Source: JAUIAS01 sp030425395 (GTDB lineage: Bacteria; Pseudomonadota; Alphaproteobacteria; Rhodobacterales; Rhodobacteraceae). From it: a DNA stretch of 64,000 bases. The translations under genes and the position numbers were made by a program. Below the pieces are notes generated by a model. It had not been told where the DNA came from and searched no databases. It worked only from the letters and a program-made list of their open reading frames with translations. Position 1 is the first letter of the stretch; every line of letters starts with the position of its first letter. The stretch is from the NCBI GenBank assembly GCA_043553855.1, contig CP121336.1, positions 62,001-126,000 of the forward strand. The letters are read 5' to 3'. Shown one piece after another: positions 9,394 through 18,597 of this stretch.

Positions 9394-9747
9394 TTTGCCA
9401 AAACGCAGGCGGGCAAAAATCTTGATCTGGCCACGGTCCAGCCAGACCGTTGTGTAATCGGGAAATCCCATGATCCGTGACCGCGTGACATAGGTGATCA
9501 TCCCGTCTGCCGGCGAACCGGCCAGCATTTCCGTCCGGTCGCTGTCCATGATGATGTTGTGCAACCGGTAGAGCGTATCCGCGTCCCCCTCAAGCATGCG
9601 GCGCACCCCGCCTGCCTGATCGGAGTTGCGGCTGACCGCGGGTTCCACGTGCCACTGCATCGGATCGGATGGCGCAAGGCGGATATAGCCCGCCACCACC
9701 ACAGCCGCAGCAATCATAATCCATAAGACCAACATCAGTTTTTCCAT
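9331..9747 (-). CDS. DUF1499-like membrane-anchored protein
   Basis: 138 residues from the ATG giving MEKLMLVLWIMIAAAVVV; the frame extends seven codons further upstream. One N-terminal transmembrane helix (about 3-22) is followed by a soluble domain with the features I associate with DUF1499: an early tryptophan/proline segment, ITYVTRSRIMGFPDYTTVWL and a closing FARLRFGKSDLGVNAARVDGWL. Function unknown. It lies downstream of the ureohydrolase operon on the same strand. The C-terminal 20 codons are antisense to the end of the secreted-protein gene. Confidence 0.75.
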   Translation of the reverse strand: MEKLMLVLWIMIAAAVVVAGYIRLAPSDPMQWHVEPAVSRNSDQAGGVRRMLEGDADTLYRLHNIIMDSDRTEMLAGSPADGMITYVTRSRIMGFPDYTTVWLDRGQIKIFARLRFGKSDLGVNAARVDGWLAILQAG

Positions 9748-9789
9748 TCCCTGCACCCGGACCATCATCCGGGGATGCGGGCCTTTTTC

Positions 9790-10737
9790 TTATTTTTGTT
9801 TCACACCCGGCAGAACGCAGAGCAATTCATAAATCAGGTTGGCCGCCGTCAGGGCCGTGTTTCCCGTCGTGTCATAGGGCGGCGACACCTCGACCAGATC
9901 GCAGCCGACGATATTGGCCCCTCTCAATGCCCGAATAAGCTCAAGTGCCTGCGGCGTCGTCAGCCCGCCAATTTCCGGCGTGCCGGTGCCCGGCGCATAG
10001 GCCGGATCGAGGCTATCAATATCATAGGTGACATAGACCGGCCTATCGCCGATATCGCGACGTATTTCCGCACCCAGTCCCGAAAGGGATTTATGCCACA
10101 GGTCAGGTGCCAAAAACATCTGAAAGCCCCATTCCTGTGCCTCGGTGAAATCGGTGGCGGCGTATCCGGTGCCGCGCAGACCGATCTGATAGGTCTTGTC
10201 CGGCAGAATTAGACCTTCTTCATAGGCGCGGCGGAACACGGTTCCGTGCGCTTCGCGTTCGCCGAACATCTCGTCGTTGACGTCTGCGTGGGCATCCACA
10301 TGCACCAACGCAACCGGCCCGTATTTACGTGCAATCGAACGCAGGATCGGCAGGGTGATGGAATGATCGCCCCCCATTGCGACAGGAATCAACGGATACT
10401 TCAGGATGCGGTCGTAACTTTCTGAAATAACGCGCAAACTATCCGAAAGAGAGAAGGTATTGATCGCCAGATCACCGATATCGGCACAGTTCAGGCTGTC
10501 AAATGGGGCAGCCCCGGTCTGAAGGTTATAGGGCCGGATCATCGCGCTTTCGGCACGGATTTGCTTGGGACCGAACCGCGTGCCCGACCGCCAGGAGGTG
10601 CCGATATCCAAAGGTATGCCCAGAAACGCCACGTCGAGCCCGGTCAGGTCGCTCGCCGATGGCAGCCGCATGAATGTGTTCGGACCGGAAAACCGCGCGA
10701 GCTCATTGCCCCCCAAGGGTTGGTTGAAATCGCTCAT
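9790..10737 (-). CDS. Ureohydrolase (agmatinase/guanidinobutyrase type) 1
   Basis: 315-residue arginase-fold hydrolase that releases urea from a guanidino compound. All manganese-ligand motifs are present: MGGDHS, VHVDAHADVND and TYDIDSLDPAYAPGTGTPEIGG. The substrate cannot be fixed from sequence; agmatine, guanidinobutyrate and similar compounds are all possible. The ATG overlaps the stop of the next upstream paralogue (ATGA). With that paralogue and the M20 amidohydrolase it forms an operon that looks dedicated to breaking down a nitrogen-rich compound. Confidence 0.88.
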   Translation of the reverse strand: MSDFNQPLGGNELARFSGPNTFMRLPSASDLTGLDVAFLGIPLDIGTSWRSGTRFGPKQIRAESAMIRPYNLQTGAAPFDSLNCADIGDLAINTFSLSDSLRVISESYDRILKYPLIPVAMGGDHSITLPILRSIARKYGPVALVHVDAHADVNDEMFGEREAHGTVFRRAYEEGLILPDKTYQIGLRGTGYAATDFTEAQEWGFQMFLAPDLWHKSLSGLGAEIRRDIGDRPVYVTYDIDSLDPAYAPGTGTPEIGGLTTPQALELIRALRGANIVGCDLVEVSPPYDTTGNTALTAANLIYELLCVLPGVKQK

Positions 10738-11696
10738 GACCGCATCCTCCAGCCCAGAAGGCTCAGAATTTCGGTGGCGACATGTGCGCCCGCAATGGCC
10801 GTGATGCCTGCGGGATCAAATGGTGGCGACACCTCGACCACGTCGCCGCCCCGGATATTGATGCCGCCCAGACCGCGCAGAATCGCCGCCGCCTGCGCGC
10901 TGCTCAACCCCCCCCAGACAGGCGTGCCCGTCCCCGGCGCAAAGGCTGGGTCAAGCGCGTCAATGTCGAACGACACGTAGGCAGGTCGATCACCCACGAC
11001 ATCCTTGATCCGCGCCGCCACATCAGACGGAGAACCGGCGTGGACCTCAGCTGCGTCGATGATTGTCACGCCCAACGTATCGGGATTGGTGGTGCGAATA
11101 CCCACCTGAACGGATCGCGCGGGATCGACAAAACCCTGACGGATCGCCTTGTACATGCCTGTGCCATGGTCGATCCGGTCGAAATCATCATCCGCCCAGG
11201 TGTCGGAATGCGCGTCGAACTGAATCAGGGATATCGGCCCGAATCGATCCGCCATCGCCCGCAGGATCGGGTAAGATATGTAATGATCCCCGCCCAAAAT
11301 AACGGGGGCCACACCTGCGTCCAGAATTCCGCCAACATGCGCGGCGATCCGGGCGTGGATGTCCGATATCGCGGCATAATCAAATGGCATATCGCCGTAA
11401 TCCACGATGGCCCGTTCGCTGAGAACATCAAACGGCCAGCCATAGGGCGCATCGGGGGATTGCAGGGCGGACGCCTCGCGGATGGCACGCGGCCCCAGAC
11501 GGGTTCCGGGCCGGTTGGTCACGGCCTGATCAAAGGCAATCCCTGTGACCGCGATATCGACACCCGTCAAATCTCTGGAATACCGCCGCCGCAAGAACGA
11601 CGTGGCCCCGGCGAATGTATTCTCAAAGCTTGGGCCAGTTAAACTTTGCCGCGTAAATGCTTCGTCTGACGTGTTTTTTGCGTCTTCAAGCGCCAT
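10734..11696 (-). CDS. Ureohydrolase (agmatinase type) 2
   Basis: 320 residues, second arginase-fold enzyme in the same operon. Metal-site motifs are LGGDHYISYP, IQFDAHSDTWAD and SFDIDALDPAFAPGTGTPVWGG. Compared with its neighbour it has HY in place of HS in the first motif and HSD in place of HAD in the second. The two copies have therefore diverged at the active site and probably act on different guanidino substrates or as subunits of one enzyme. It follows the M20 gene by nine bases and overlaps the next gene by four. Confidence 0.88.
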   Translation of the reverse strand: MALEDAKNTSDEAFTRQSLTGPSFENTFAGATSFLRRRYSRDLTGVDIAVTGIAFDQAVTNRPGTRLGPRAIREASALQSPDAPYGWPFDVLSERAIVDYGDMPFDYAAISDIHARIAAHVGGILDAGVAPVILGGDHYISYPILRAMADRFGPISLIQFDAHSDTWADDDFDRIDHGTGMYKAIRQGFVDPARSVQVGIRTTNPDTLGVTIIDAAEVHAGSPSDVAARIKDVVGDRPAYVSFDIDALDPAFAPGTGTPVWGGLSSAQAAAILRGLGGINIRGGDVVEVSPPFDPAGITAIAGAHVATEILSLLGWRMRS

Positions 11697-11705
11697 CTTG
11701 TTCCC

Positions 11706-12878
11706 TTATCTCGCGTGATGCAGCGGTTGCGCGCGTTCCACCAGCCGCGCAAAGAACGACGCACCCACAGGTGCCACCGCATCGTTGAATTCATACTCCG
11801 CAGTGTGCAGCCCCTTGCCCTCGCCTTGCCCCAGAAACAGGTAGGCTCCGGGCCGTTTTTCCAGCATGTAGGCAAAGTCTTCTGCGCCCATTTCACGGCC
11901 CGCATCCGGCACCACCCGGTCCGATCCCGCGATCTCACCGGCGATCTCGGCGGCAAAGGCCGCGCGCGCGGGATCGTTGATCGTCGCGGGATAGCCGACC
12001 TGATAGTCCAGCTCGGCCTGCACGCCATAGCTCTCGGCCTGCCCGCGCGTGATGGCCTGCATCCTCTGCATCACCATCGCCTGCACATGCGGCGCAAAGG
12101 TGCGCACCGTGCCGTTGATATAGGCGGTTTCGGGAATAACGTTATCGGTGGTGCCCGTGTGGATCTGGGTGACAGACACAACCAGATCCTCCAAGGCGTA
12201 ATGGTTACGGCTGACGATGGTCTGAATGGCTTGCGCAATTCCGCAAGCGGCAACCACCGGATCACAGGTATCATGAGGCATCGCGCCGTGCCCCCCCTTG
12301 CCGGTGATGTGGATGTGGAATTCATCCACCGCCGCCATGATCGGGCCGGGCGTGGTATAAAAGCTGCCCTCCTCAACACCCGGCGCATTGTGCAACGCAT
12401 AGACCTGCGTGATATCGAACCGATCCATGATGCCCTCATCCACCATGACCTGCGCACCGCCGCCGTCTTCTTCTGCCGGTTGGAAAATCAACGCGACCCG
12501 GCCTGCGAAATTGCGCGTCTCGCACAGGTATTTCGCCGCCCCCAGCAGCATCGCGGTATGCCCGTCATGGCCGCAGGCGTGCATCCTCCCCGCATGCACC
12601 GACGCATGGGGAACGCCGGTTGCCTCTTCGATCGGCAGCCCGTCCATATCCGCACGCAATCCGATGGTCGGCCCAGCCGCCTGCCCGTTCACAATGGCCA
12701 CCAACCCTGTTTCGGCGATCCCTTCGTGCAATTCATCCACCCCAAATTCGCGCAACCGTTCCGCCACGAAAGCCGCCGTCTTAGGGCACTGCATCCCCAG
12801 CTCCGGGATCGTGTGCAGATGTTTGCGCCATTGGGCCATGTCATCCGAAAAATCGGCAATACGGTTGAGAACGGGCAT
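11706..12878 (-). CDS. M20 family metal-dependent amidohydrolase (hippurate hydrolase-like)
   Basis: 390 residues. Di-zinc amidohydrolase of the M20D/HipO group, which cleaves N-acyl amino acids or similar amides. Seen motifs: GLRADMDGLPIEEATGVPHAS, the metal-site GRMHACGHDGHTAMLLGAA, FQPAEEDGGGAQVMVDEG, the dimerisation-domain GKGGHGAMPH and the C-terminal EMGAEDFAYML. First gene of the minus-strand operon with two ureohydrolases, so it may remove an acyl group before or after urea release. The exact substrate is unknown. It is divergent from mazG, with 63 bases between. Confidence 0.88.
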   Translation of the reverse strand: MPVLNRIADFSDDMAQWRKHLHTIPELGMQCPKTAAFVAERLREFGVDELHEGIAETGLVAIVNGQAAGPTIGLRADMDGLPIEEATGVPHASVHAGRMHACGHDGHTAMLLGAAKYLCETRNFAGRVALIFQPAEEDGGGAQVMVDEGIMDRFDITQVYALHNAPGVEEGSFYTTPGPIMAAVDEFHIHITGKGGHGAMPHDTCDPVVAACGIAQAIQTIVSRNHYALEDLVVSVTQIHTGTTDNVIPETAYINGTVRTFAPHVQAMVMQRMQAITRGQAESYGVQAELDYQVGYPATINDPARAAFAAEIAGEIAGSDRVVPDAGREMGAEDFAYMLEKRPGAYLFLGQGEGKGLHTAEYEFNDAVAPVGASFFARLVERAQPLHHAR

Positions 12879-12941
12879 GGGGTGGACTCCTGCGGCGCGG
12901 TGAATTCAAGTGCATCTGACATTGCCGGGATAGGAAACTCA

Positions 12942-13772
12942 ATGCCTGATGACACGCTGATCCACGACACGGGTGCCGGGATTGACCGGTTGATAGAAAT
13001 AATGCGCCGCCTGCGGGACCCGGATACCGGATGCCCTTGGGACATCGAACAGGATTTCGACACCATCGCCCCTTATACCATTGAAGAAGCCTATGAGGTC
13101 GCAGACGCCATTGAACGGCGCGCATGGGGCGAGCTGGAAGGCGAATTGGGCGATCTTTTGCTTCAGGCGGTGTATCACGCGCAGATGGCCACCGAGGACG
13201 GGCGGTTCACCTTTCAGGACGTGGTGCGCAACATTTCCGACAAGATGGTGGCGCGCCATCCGCATGTGTTCGGCGACGAAAGCCGCGACAAGAGCGCCGA
13301 CCAGCAAACCGTCGATTGGGAAAAGATCAAGGCCGCCGAACGCGCGGACAAAGCCCAGCGCGGAGCCCTAGACGGGGTTGCGCCGGGACTTCCGGCATTG
13401 ATGCGGGCACAAAAGCTGCAAAAACGCGCCGCGCGGGTTGGATTTGACTGGCCATCCGCTCAGGATGTTCTGGCCAAGATCACCGAAGAAGCCGCCGAAC
13501 TGGAAGAGGCCCGCGACAGCCTCGGACCCGATGAGATCGAAGAAGAATTCGGCGACCTGCTGTTTGTCATGGTCAATCTGGGACGCCACCTCGGGGTGGA
13601 TGCCGAAACAGCGCTGCGCCGCACGAATGCAAAATTTACGCGTCGATTCAATTCTGTAGAAGACAGTCTTAAAGACATCGGCAAACGGCCCGAAGACAGC
13701 ACGCTCGAAGAAATGGACGCATTGTGGGATCGTGCCAAGCTGGCTGAAAAGGCGGCCAAATCGGACGGGTGA
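12942..13772 (+). CDS. mazG: Nucleoside triphosphate pyrophosphohydrolase MazG
   Basis: 276 residues with two MazG domains. It hydrolyses NTPs and dNTPs to monophosphates, removing non-canonical nucleotides. The first domain (about 25-115) has EEAYEVADAI and ELEGELGDLLLQAVYHAQ; the second (about 180-250) has EEAAELEEARD and EEEFGDLLFVMVNLGRHL, each the E-xx-E/E-xx-D magnesium pattern. The ATG at 12942 follows AGGAAACTCA. The frame stays open for about 400 codons upstream, antisense to the amidohydrolase, but that part is not real coding sequence. Confidence 0.93.
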   Translation: MPDDTLIHDTGAGIDRLIEIMRRLRDPDTGCPWDIEQDFDTIAPYTIEEAYEVADAIERRAWGELEGELGDLLLQAVYHAQMATEDGRFTFQDVVRNISDKMVARHPHVFGDESRDKSADQQTVDWEKIKAAERADKAQRGALDGVAPGLPALMRAQKLQKRAARVGFDWPSAQDVLAKITEEAAELEEARDSLGPDEIEEEFGDLLFVMVNLGRHLGVDAETALRRTNAKFTRRFNSVEDSLKDIGKRPEDSTLEEMDALWDRAKLAEKAAKSDG

Positions 13773-13793
13773 TCCAAATTCAGGCCAAGGGTG

Positions 13794-14696
13794 TCAGATC
13801 TTTGAACGCAGCGCCTCGGGCAATACAACACGCACCGGATCGGCGGTCACAACCGAAGGTTCAACCACGACCTTCTTGCCACCCTTGCGCACCGCGGCGC
13901 GCAGGATGTCGGCACAGGCCCCAAATCCGCCGGACACATCCATATCCCGCGCCCGGTCATAAATGCCCATCTCCTTGTCGCGGATCATGTCGGGTTTGGC
14001 CCAGTTGATCCAATACCGCCCGCCCATGTCTATCGGGGCATCGGATGCATCATTGGTGGCGCGGGTTTCCGACACGATATCGCGGCGCGCAGCCATGCGT
14101 TCGGCGTAATCCGGCGTCACGTAATGCAAATGCACCATGACCAATTCCGGGTCGATCTGGAACGCCCCGCGCAACAGGCCGTGCCCGCCAACGGTATAGA
14201 CAACGCGTTGGGCGGCGATGCAGGGCTTGGTGTATTTGGCGCTGAGGATCGCGTGCGGATGGTTGGTCAGAACAGGCGCGTCCGGGTCGGTGCCATCCTC
14301 GGGCGTCGGGATCAGGTTCAGACCAACAGGCGAAATCGCGGCTCCTTCAACCTCCGTCGCGGCGAGATGGGCCAAAAGCCCCCCGTCGCGGTCCCCGGTA
14401 TAGAGGATAAGCTCATCGACATCGGTCACGATCACGCGGTCATAAAAGGCCAAAAGCCCGTTTGTCACCCCGCCCAGCAGATCCCAGCGGCGGCGCGTGA
14501 GGTCAATGGTCAACTCTTCACGCGGCACAGTGATGATGTTGCAACCCTCGGCGATGCGCGCAATCTCGGGATCGCCACCGTGGTCGATTACGTAAAGCTG
14601 TGACCGGGGCACGATCGACGCATTGTGGCGCACCCATTTTTCCAGCAGCCAGTAATCCCGCCAGACCATCGTCAGGAAAGCAATGCGCAAGGGCAA
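13794..14696 (-). CDS. Glycosyltransferase family 2-like protein
   Basis: About 300 residues. It resembles the glycosyltransferase-like proteins of Rhodobacterales that begin RIAFLTMVWRDYWLLEKWVRHN. A DVDEL motif (IVTDVDELILY, around residue 93) would be the nucleotide-sugar and metal site. The first codon would be TTG at 14696, eight bases or less from AAGGA; an ATG nine codons in is also possible. It follows the FkbM methyltransferase by five bases, so the two are co-transcribed. Acceptor and donor unknown. Confidence 0.75.
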   Translation of the reverse strand: MPLRIAFLTMVWRDYWLLEKWVRHNASIVPRSQLYVIDHGGDPEIARIAEGCNIITVPREELTIDLTRRRWDLLGGVTNGLLAFYDRVIVTDVDELILYTGDRDGGLLAHLAATEVEGAAISPVGLNLIPTPEDGTDPDAPVLTNHPHAILSAKYTKPCIAAQRVVYTVGGHGLLRGAFQIDPELVMVHLHYVTPDYAERMAARRDIVSETRATNDASDAPIDMGGRYWINWAKPDMIRDKEMGIYDRARDMDVSGGFGACADILRAAVRKGGKKVVVEPSVVTADPVRVVLPEALRSKI

Positions 14697-14701
14697 ATTC
14701 C

Positions 14702-15517
14702 TTATTCCGTGCTGTTCAGTTCGAACAGCGCGTTCTTGCCATAGGTTTCAGAGCGCACATATCCCGCATCTTCCAAACGGTCGATCAACGGGTATTTCCA
14801 CACCCCGTCATGGGCGATTTCGAAATAGATCATCCGCGGACGCAATGCCACGTCGGCCTCCAGCAATGGACAGATCACCCGATCCTCCAGCCCTTCGACA
14901 TCGACCTTGAGGAAATCTATCTGTGCTACTCCGGCTTCTTTCAGACAGTCGGGCAAGGGACGCAGCACCACTTCCACGCCGTCATCCTCGCCCGCGGCAT
15001 TGTCATAGGCCACCTCGACCCGGCCCTGTCCAAGGTTGCCGTTGCGCGGGAAATGCAAACGCGATTGTCCCGGCTCGTCGGAAACCGCGCAGTCGAACAC
15101 TTCGACCCGGTCGGACAAGGTGTTGAGATCAATGTTGGTCAACAGACGGGCGCGCATCACGGGATTGGGTTCAAAGACCACAGCCCGCGCCCCTTTGCCC
15201 GCATGTTTCAGGATCGGCAGGAAAAACGCACCCGCGTTGGCCCCTACATCGACGATGACAACATCTTCCCCCGCCATCAGCGCGGCGAGCGTCTCTGTCG
15301 CCTCATGTTCAGGCGGCAGAGCATTTTCCCACATCTTGAATTCGGTAAAGTTATCGCGCGGGTGCACAATGAATTTCGTGCCCAGACACTCCACCGGTGT
15401 CGGCGGCAGCATGTCGCGTAAATTGTTGCGAATCCAAGGCTTTTCAAACCGAGCCCAGATCTCGCGCATCTTTGCGTCCATCGCCTCGTCTGCAACGGGT
15501 GTGGTCATTTTGTCCAT
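14702..15517 (-). CDS. FkbM family SAM-dependent methyltransferase
   Basis: 271 residues. The SAM-binding core is VVIVDVGANAGAFFLPILKHAG, followed by FEPNP and the FkbM signature DFLKVDVEGLEDRVI, then IYFEIAHDGVWKYPL. FkbM enzymes typically O-methylate sugars or polyketides. I chose the ATG at 15517 because GGAGCAGGAAG precedes it; the open frame continues upstream without homology. Paired with the glycosyltransferase-like gene downstream, which suggests modification of a surface glycan, although no other polysaccharide genes are near. Confidence 0.85.
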   Translation of the reverse strand: MDKMTTPVADEAMDAKMREIWARFEKPWIRNNLRDMLPPTPVECLGTKFIVHPRDNFTEFKMWENALPPEHEATETLAALMAGEDVVIVDVGANAGAFFLPILKHAGKGARAVVFEPNPVMRARLLTNIDLNTLSDRVEVFDCAVSDEPGQSRLHFPRNGNLGQGRVEVAYDNAAGEDDGVEVVLRPLPDCLKEAGVAQIDFLKVDVEGLEDRVICPLLEADVALRPRMIYFEIAHDGVWKYPLIDRLEDAGYVRSETYGKNALFELNSTE

Positions 15518-15632
15518 CGTCTTCCTGCTCCTGCCGCGCGGGCAGGCATGGGACGGCATTGCGCCCCTGCCCATTGGCCATTTATGAAGGCCCAAGCCCC
15601 CGCTGGCAAGCGCCACGAAACCGGAGACAGCC

Positions 15633-16574
15633 ATGCCCGCCACCCGCATCATCATCGACACCGACCCCGGACAGGACGACGCCGTCGCGATCCTGCTTGC
15701 ACTGGCCAGCCCCGAAGAGATCGAGGTTCTGGGAATTACAGCGGTTGCAGGCAATGTGCCGCTCCCTCTGACCCAGCGCAATGCGCGCATCATCTGCGAA
15801 TTGGCCGGTCGCCGGGATGTGCCCGTTCTGGCAGGCTGCGAGGCCCCCATGTTGCGCCCGCTTGTAACAGCAGAGCACGTGCACGGGCGCACCGGGCTGG
15901 ATGGGCCCGACCTGCCGGAACCGACCATGCCGCTGGATGATCGCCACGCGGTGGATTTCATCATCGACACCCTGCGCCATGAGGATGCAGGCACCGTGAC
16001 GCTGTGCCCATTGGGGCCGCTGACCAATATCGCAACCGCCTTTGAACGCGCCCCGGACATCGTGGATCGCGTGGCGCGGATCGTGCTCATGGGCGGGGCC
16101 TATTTCGAGGTGGGCAACATCACGCCCGCCGCGGAGTTCAACATCTATGTGGACCCGCAGGCCGCCGATATCGTCTTGCGTTCGGGCGTCGACATCGTGG
16201 TCATGCCGCTGGACGTGACGCATAAGGCGCTGGTTACGCAGGCACGCAACGATGCCTTTCGCGCAATCGGCACCCCGGTTGGCGTGGCAGTCGCCCAGAT
16301 GACCGAATTCTTTGAACGCTATGACAAGGAAAAATACGGGTCCGAAGGCGCGCCGCTGCATGATCCCTGCGTGACCGCGTGGCTGATCCGTCCCGACCTG
16401 TTCACGGGCCGCCGGGTGAATGTAACGGTGGAAACCGAATCCGAACTGACGATGGGCATGACGGTCGCGGATTGGTGGGGCGTCACCGACCGCGCGCCAA
16501 ACGCACTGTTCATCGGTGACATTGACGCCGACGGTTTCTTTGCATTGCTCACCGAACGTCTGGCCCGACTATGA
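15633..16574 (+). CDS. Nucleoside hydrolase (inosine/uridine-preferring family)
   Basis: 313 residues. Cleaves the N-glycosidic bond of ribonucleosides for purine or pyrimidine salvage. The calcium-binding aspartate cluster IIIDTDPGQDDAVAILLAL is at residues 6-24, followed by ITAVAGNVPL, the CPLGPLTNIA segment, the MGGAYFEVGNITPAAEFNIYVDPQAA motif and a C-terminal HDPCVTAWL histidine/aspartate site. GGAGACAGCC precedes the ATG. The stop overlaps the next gene's start (ATGA), placing it in a unit with a GNAT acetyltransferase. Confidence 0.93.
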   Translation: MPATRIIIDTDPGQDDAVAILLALASPEEIEVLGITAVAGNVPLPLTQRNARIICELAGRRDVPVLAGCEAPMLRPLVTAEHVHGRTGLDGPDLPEPTMPLDDRHAVDFIIDTLRHEDAGTVTLCPLGPLTNIATAFERAPDIVDRVARIVLMGGAYFEVGNITPAAEFNIYVDPQAADIVLRSGVDIVVMPLDVTHKALVTQARNDAFRAIGTPVGVAVAQMTEFFERYDKEKYGSEGAPLHDPCVTAWLIRPDLFTGRRVNVTVETESELTMGMTVADWWGVTDRAPNALFIGDIDADGFFALLTERLARL

Positions 16575-17023
16575 GCGCGGCGCTGCACCTTGCCGGGACA
16601 GATGACCTCGACCGTCTGGAACCGATGGTGGCCGCCTACCACGCGCTGGAAGGCATTCCCAGCACCGAGGCCGACCGCCGCGCCGCGCTGTTGCCGTTGC
16701 TGGATGGCACCCTGCCGTTCGGCGTGGCCTACCTGATCGGGCCACGTCGCAGCCCGGTGGGGTATATCGTGGTGTCGTTCGGCTATTCGGTGGAATTGGG
16801 CGGGATTGACGGATTCGTAGACGAATTCTTTATCCGCGAGCGGGTGCGCGGACGCGGGATCGGCACCGAAGTGCTGGGCAAGCTGCTGCCCGCGCTCAGC
16901 GATACCGGCGTACGCGCCCTGCATCTGGAAGTCGCGCGCGACAATGATGCGGCGCAGCGGCTTTACGGACGCGCCGGATTTACCATGCGCGACCGCTACG
17001 CCTTGATGACGCGGGTGGGCTGA
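16571..17023 (+). CDS. GNAT family N-acetyltransferase
   Basis: 150 residues. Acetyl-CoA binding segment FFIRERVRGRGIGTEVLGKLLPAL (about 88-111) and the LEVARDNDAAQRLYGRAGFTMRDRY motif near the end are typical of GNAT enzymes. Substrate unknown. Starts four bases inside the nucleoside hydrolase stop and is followed by selO after 72 bases. Confidence 0.85.
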   Translation: MSAALHLAGTDDLDRLEPMVAAYHALEGIPSTEADRRAALLPLLDGTLPFGVAYLIGPRRSPVGYIVVSFGYSVELGGIDGFVDEFFIRERVRGRGIGTEVLGKLLPALSDTGVRALHLEVARDNDAAQRLYGRAGFTMRDRYALMTRVG

Positions 17024-17095
17024 ATCCAGCCGTTGAAGATGCGGCCGCGTCCGCGTGGCTCTGGCAATCCAGCATTCAGGACATATCTTTCCCCC

Positions 17096-18517
17096 ATGAC
17101 AGTCTCAATTCCCTTCGACAACAGCTTTGCCGCCCTTCCCCCGGCCTTCTTTTCGCGCGTGACCCCCACGCCGGTGAAGCATCCAAAACTGCGGGCGTTC
17201 AACGGCCCCTTGGCCCAAATCCTGCGCATAACCGCGACCGAGGCCGAGGACATGGCGCGGGTATTTTCCGGCAACACCCTGCCAGATGGCGCAGACCCGG
17301 TGGCGCAACTTTATGCCGGACACCAGTTCGGGAACTTCAACCCGCAACTGGGCGATGGGCGCGCCATCCTTCTGGGCGAGGTGACGGGCACCGACGGGCA
17401 ACGCCGCGACATCCAGCTCAAAGGATCGGGCCCGACCCCCTACAGCCGCATGGGCGACGGGCGCGCATGGCTCGGCCCGGTGCTGCGCGAATACGTGGTG
17501 TCCGAGGCCATGGCAGCGATGGGCGTGCCCACGACCCGGGCGCTCGCGGTGGTGGAAACCGGCGAACCCGTCTACCGCGAAGCCGGTGCCCTGCCCGGCG
17601 CGGTTCTGACCCGCGTCGCGGCCAGCCACCTGCGCGTTGGCACGTTTCAGGTCTTTGCTGCGCGCGGCCAGAAGGCACAACTGCAGCGTCTGACCGATTA
17701 CGCGATCGCGCGCCACTACCCCGACGCAGAGGGGCCGATGGGCTTGCTGCGCGCGGCCTGTGCGGCACAGGCCCGCCTGATCCCGCAATGGATGGCGGTC
17801 GGGTTTATCCACGGGGTGATGAACACGGACAACGCGGCGATTTCCGGCGAAACGATTGACTACGGCCCTTGCGCGTTTCTCGACACCTATGACGCGGAAA
17901 CGGTGTTCAGCTCAATCGACCGTGGCGGACGCTATGCCTATGGCAACCAGCCCGACATCGCGGTGTGGAATATGGCGCAACTGGCCAGCGCACTGGTCGG
18001 GCTGATGCCCGATACAGACGCCGCCATCGCCGAGGCGACAGAAATCGTGCACGCCATGCCCGAGGTGATCCGCAGCGAATGGACCCGCCGTTTCGCGGCC
18101 AAGATCGGCATCTCCACCCCCCGCGACGGCGATGCGGCGCTGGTCGGCGACCTGCTTGAACGGATGCAGTCGGAGCGCGCGGATTTCACCAATACGTTCC
18201 GCGCCCTCATCACAGGAAACGCGCGCGATCAATTCACCGATCCCACCGCGTTTGATGGATGGGAACCCCGCTGGCGTGCCCGGCTTGAAGACGAAAACCA
18301 CGCCCTTGCGACGATGCGCGCGGCCAACCCCGCCGTGATCCCGCGCAATCACCGTCTGGAGGAAATGATCGCCGCCGCCGTGGCAGGCGATTATGGCCCG
18401 TTCGAACGGCTCAACGCCGTTCTCGCCCATCCCTTCGAGGATCAGACCGACGCGCGTGATCTTACCTCGCCACCCGCACCTCATGAGGTGGTGGCCGCAA
18501 CATTCTGCGGCACCTGA
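17096..18517 (+). CDS. selO: Protein adenylyltransferase SelO (YdiU family)
   Basis: 473-residue pseudokinase-fold enzyme that transfers AMP to protein hydroxyl groups, linked to redox homeostasis. Family blocks are visible: FDNSFAALPPAFFSR at the start, YAGHQFGNFNPQLGDGRAILLGE, LKGSGPTPYSRMGDGRA, and VGFIHGVMNTDNAAISGETIDYGPCAFLD. The last block holds the catalytic N and D residues. Bacterial SelO ends with cysteine; here the end is FCGT, so a cysteine lies third from the end. The ATG at 17096 was chosen because the family N-terminus begins there. A GC hairpin spans the stop codon. Confidence 0.93.
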   Translation: MTVSIPFDNSFAALPPAFFSRVTPTPVKHPKLRAFNGPLAQILRITATEAEDMARVFSGNTLPDGADPVAQLYAGHQFGNFNPQLGDGRAILLGEVTGTDGQRRDIQLKGSGPTPYSRMGDGRAWLGPVLREYVVSEAMAAMGVPTTRALAVVETGEPVYREAGALPGAVLTRVAASHLRVGTFQVFAARGQKAQLQRLTDYAIARHYPDAEGPMGLLRAACAAQARLIPQWMAVGFIHGVMNTDNAAISGETIDYGPCAFLDTYDAETVFSSIDRGGRYAYGNQPDIAVWNMAQLASALVGLMPDTDAAIAEATEIVHAMPEVIRSEWTRRFAAKIGISTPRDGDAALVGDLLERMQSERADFTNTFRALITGNARDQFTDPTAFDGWEPRWRARLEDENHALATMRAANPAVIPRNHRLEEMIAAAVAGDYGPFERLNAVLAHPFEDQTDARDLTSPPAPHEVVAATFCGT

Positions 18518-18530
18518 GCCTTCTTTCTCG
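18486..18530 (+). terminator. Putative terminator at the end of selO
   Basis: AGGTG(GTGG)CCGCA and TGCGGCACCT can form a stem with a four-base bulge around the loop ACATTC, followed by CCTTCTTTCTCG. The T-rich tail is part of intergenic element copy B. Confidence 0.45.
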
Positions 18531-18542
18531 TCAAAAATACCC
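18518..18542 (-). repeat. Dispersed intergenic element, copy B
   Basis: On the minus strand: GGGTATTTTTGACGAG then AAAGAAGGC. It lies directly after the selO stop, in the gap between convergent selO and an EamA permease gene. Confidence 0.75.
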
Positions 18543-18597
18543 CATAGCGCCGCGCCTGAACGTCAGCGACACACCGGTTCAGGCGCGGGTGCGGGGG

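Noticed and set aside
11715..12941. Long open frame antisense to the M20 gene, in frame with mazG
   Set aside because: Product of high GC and codon bias; no family resemblance, and mazG has its own start and ribosome site at 12942.
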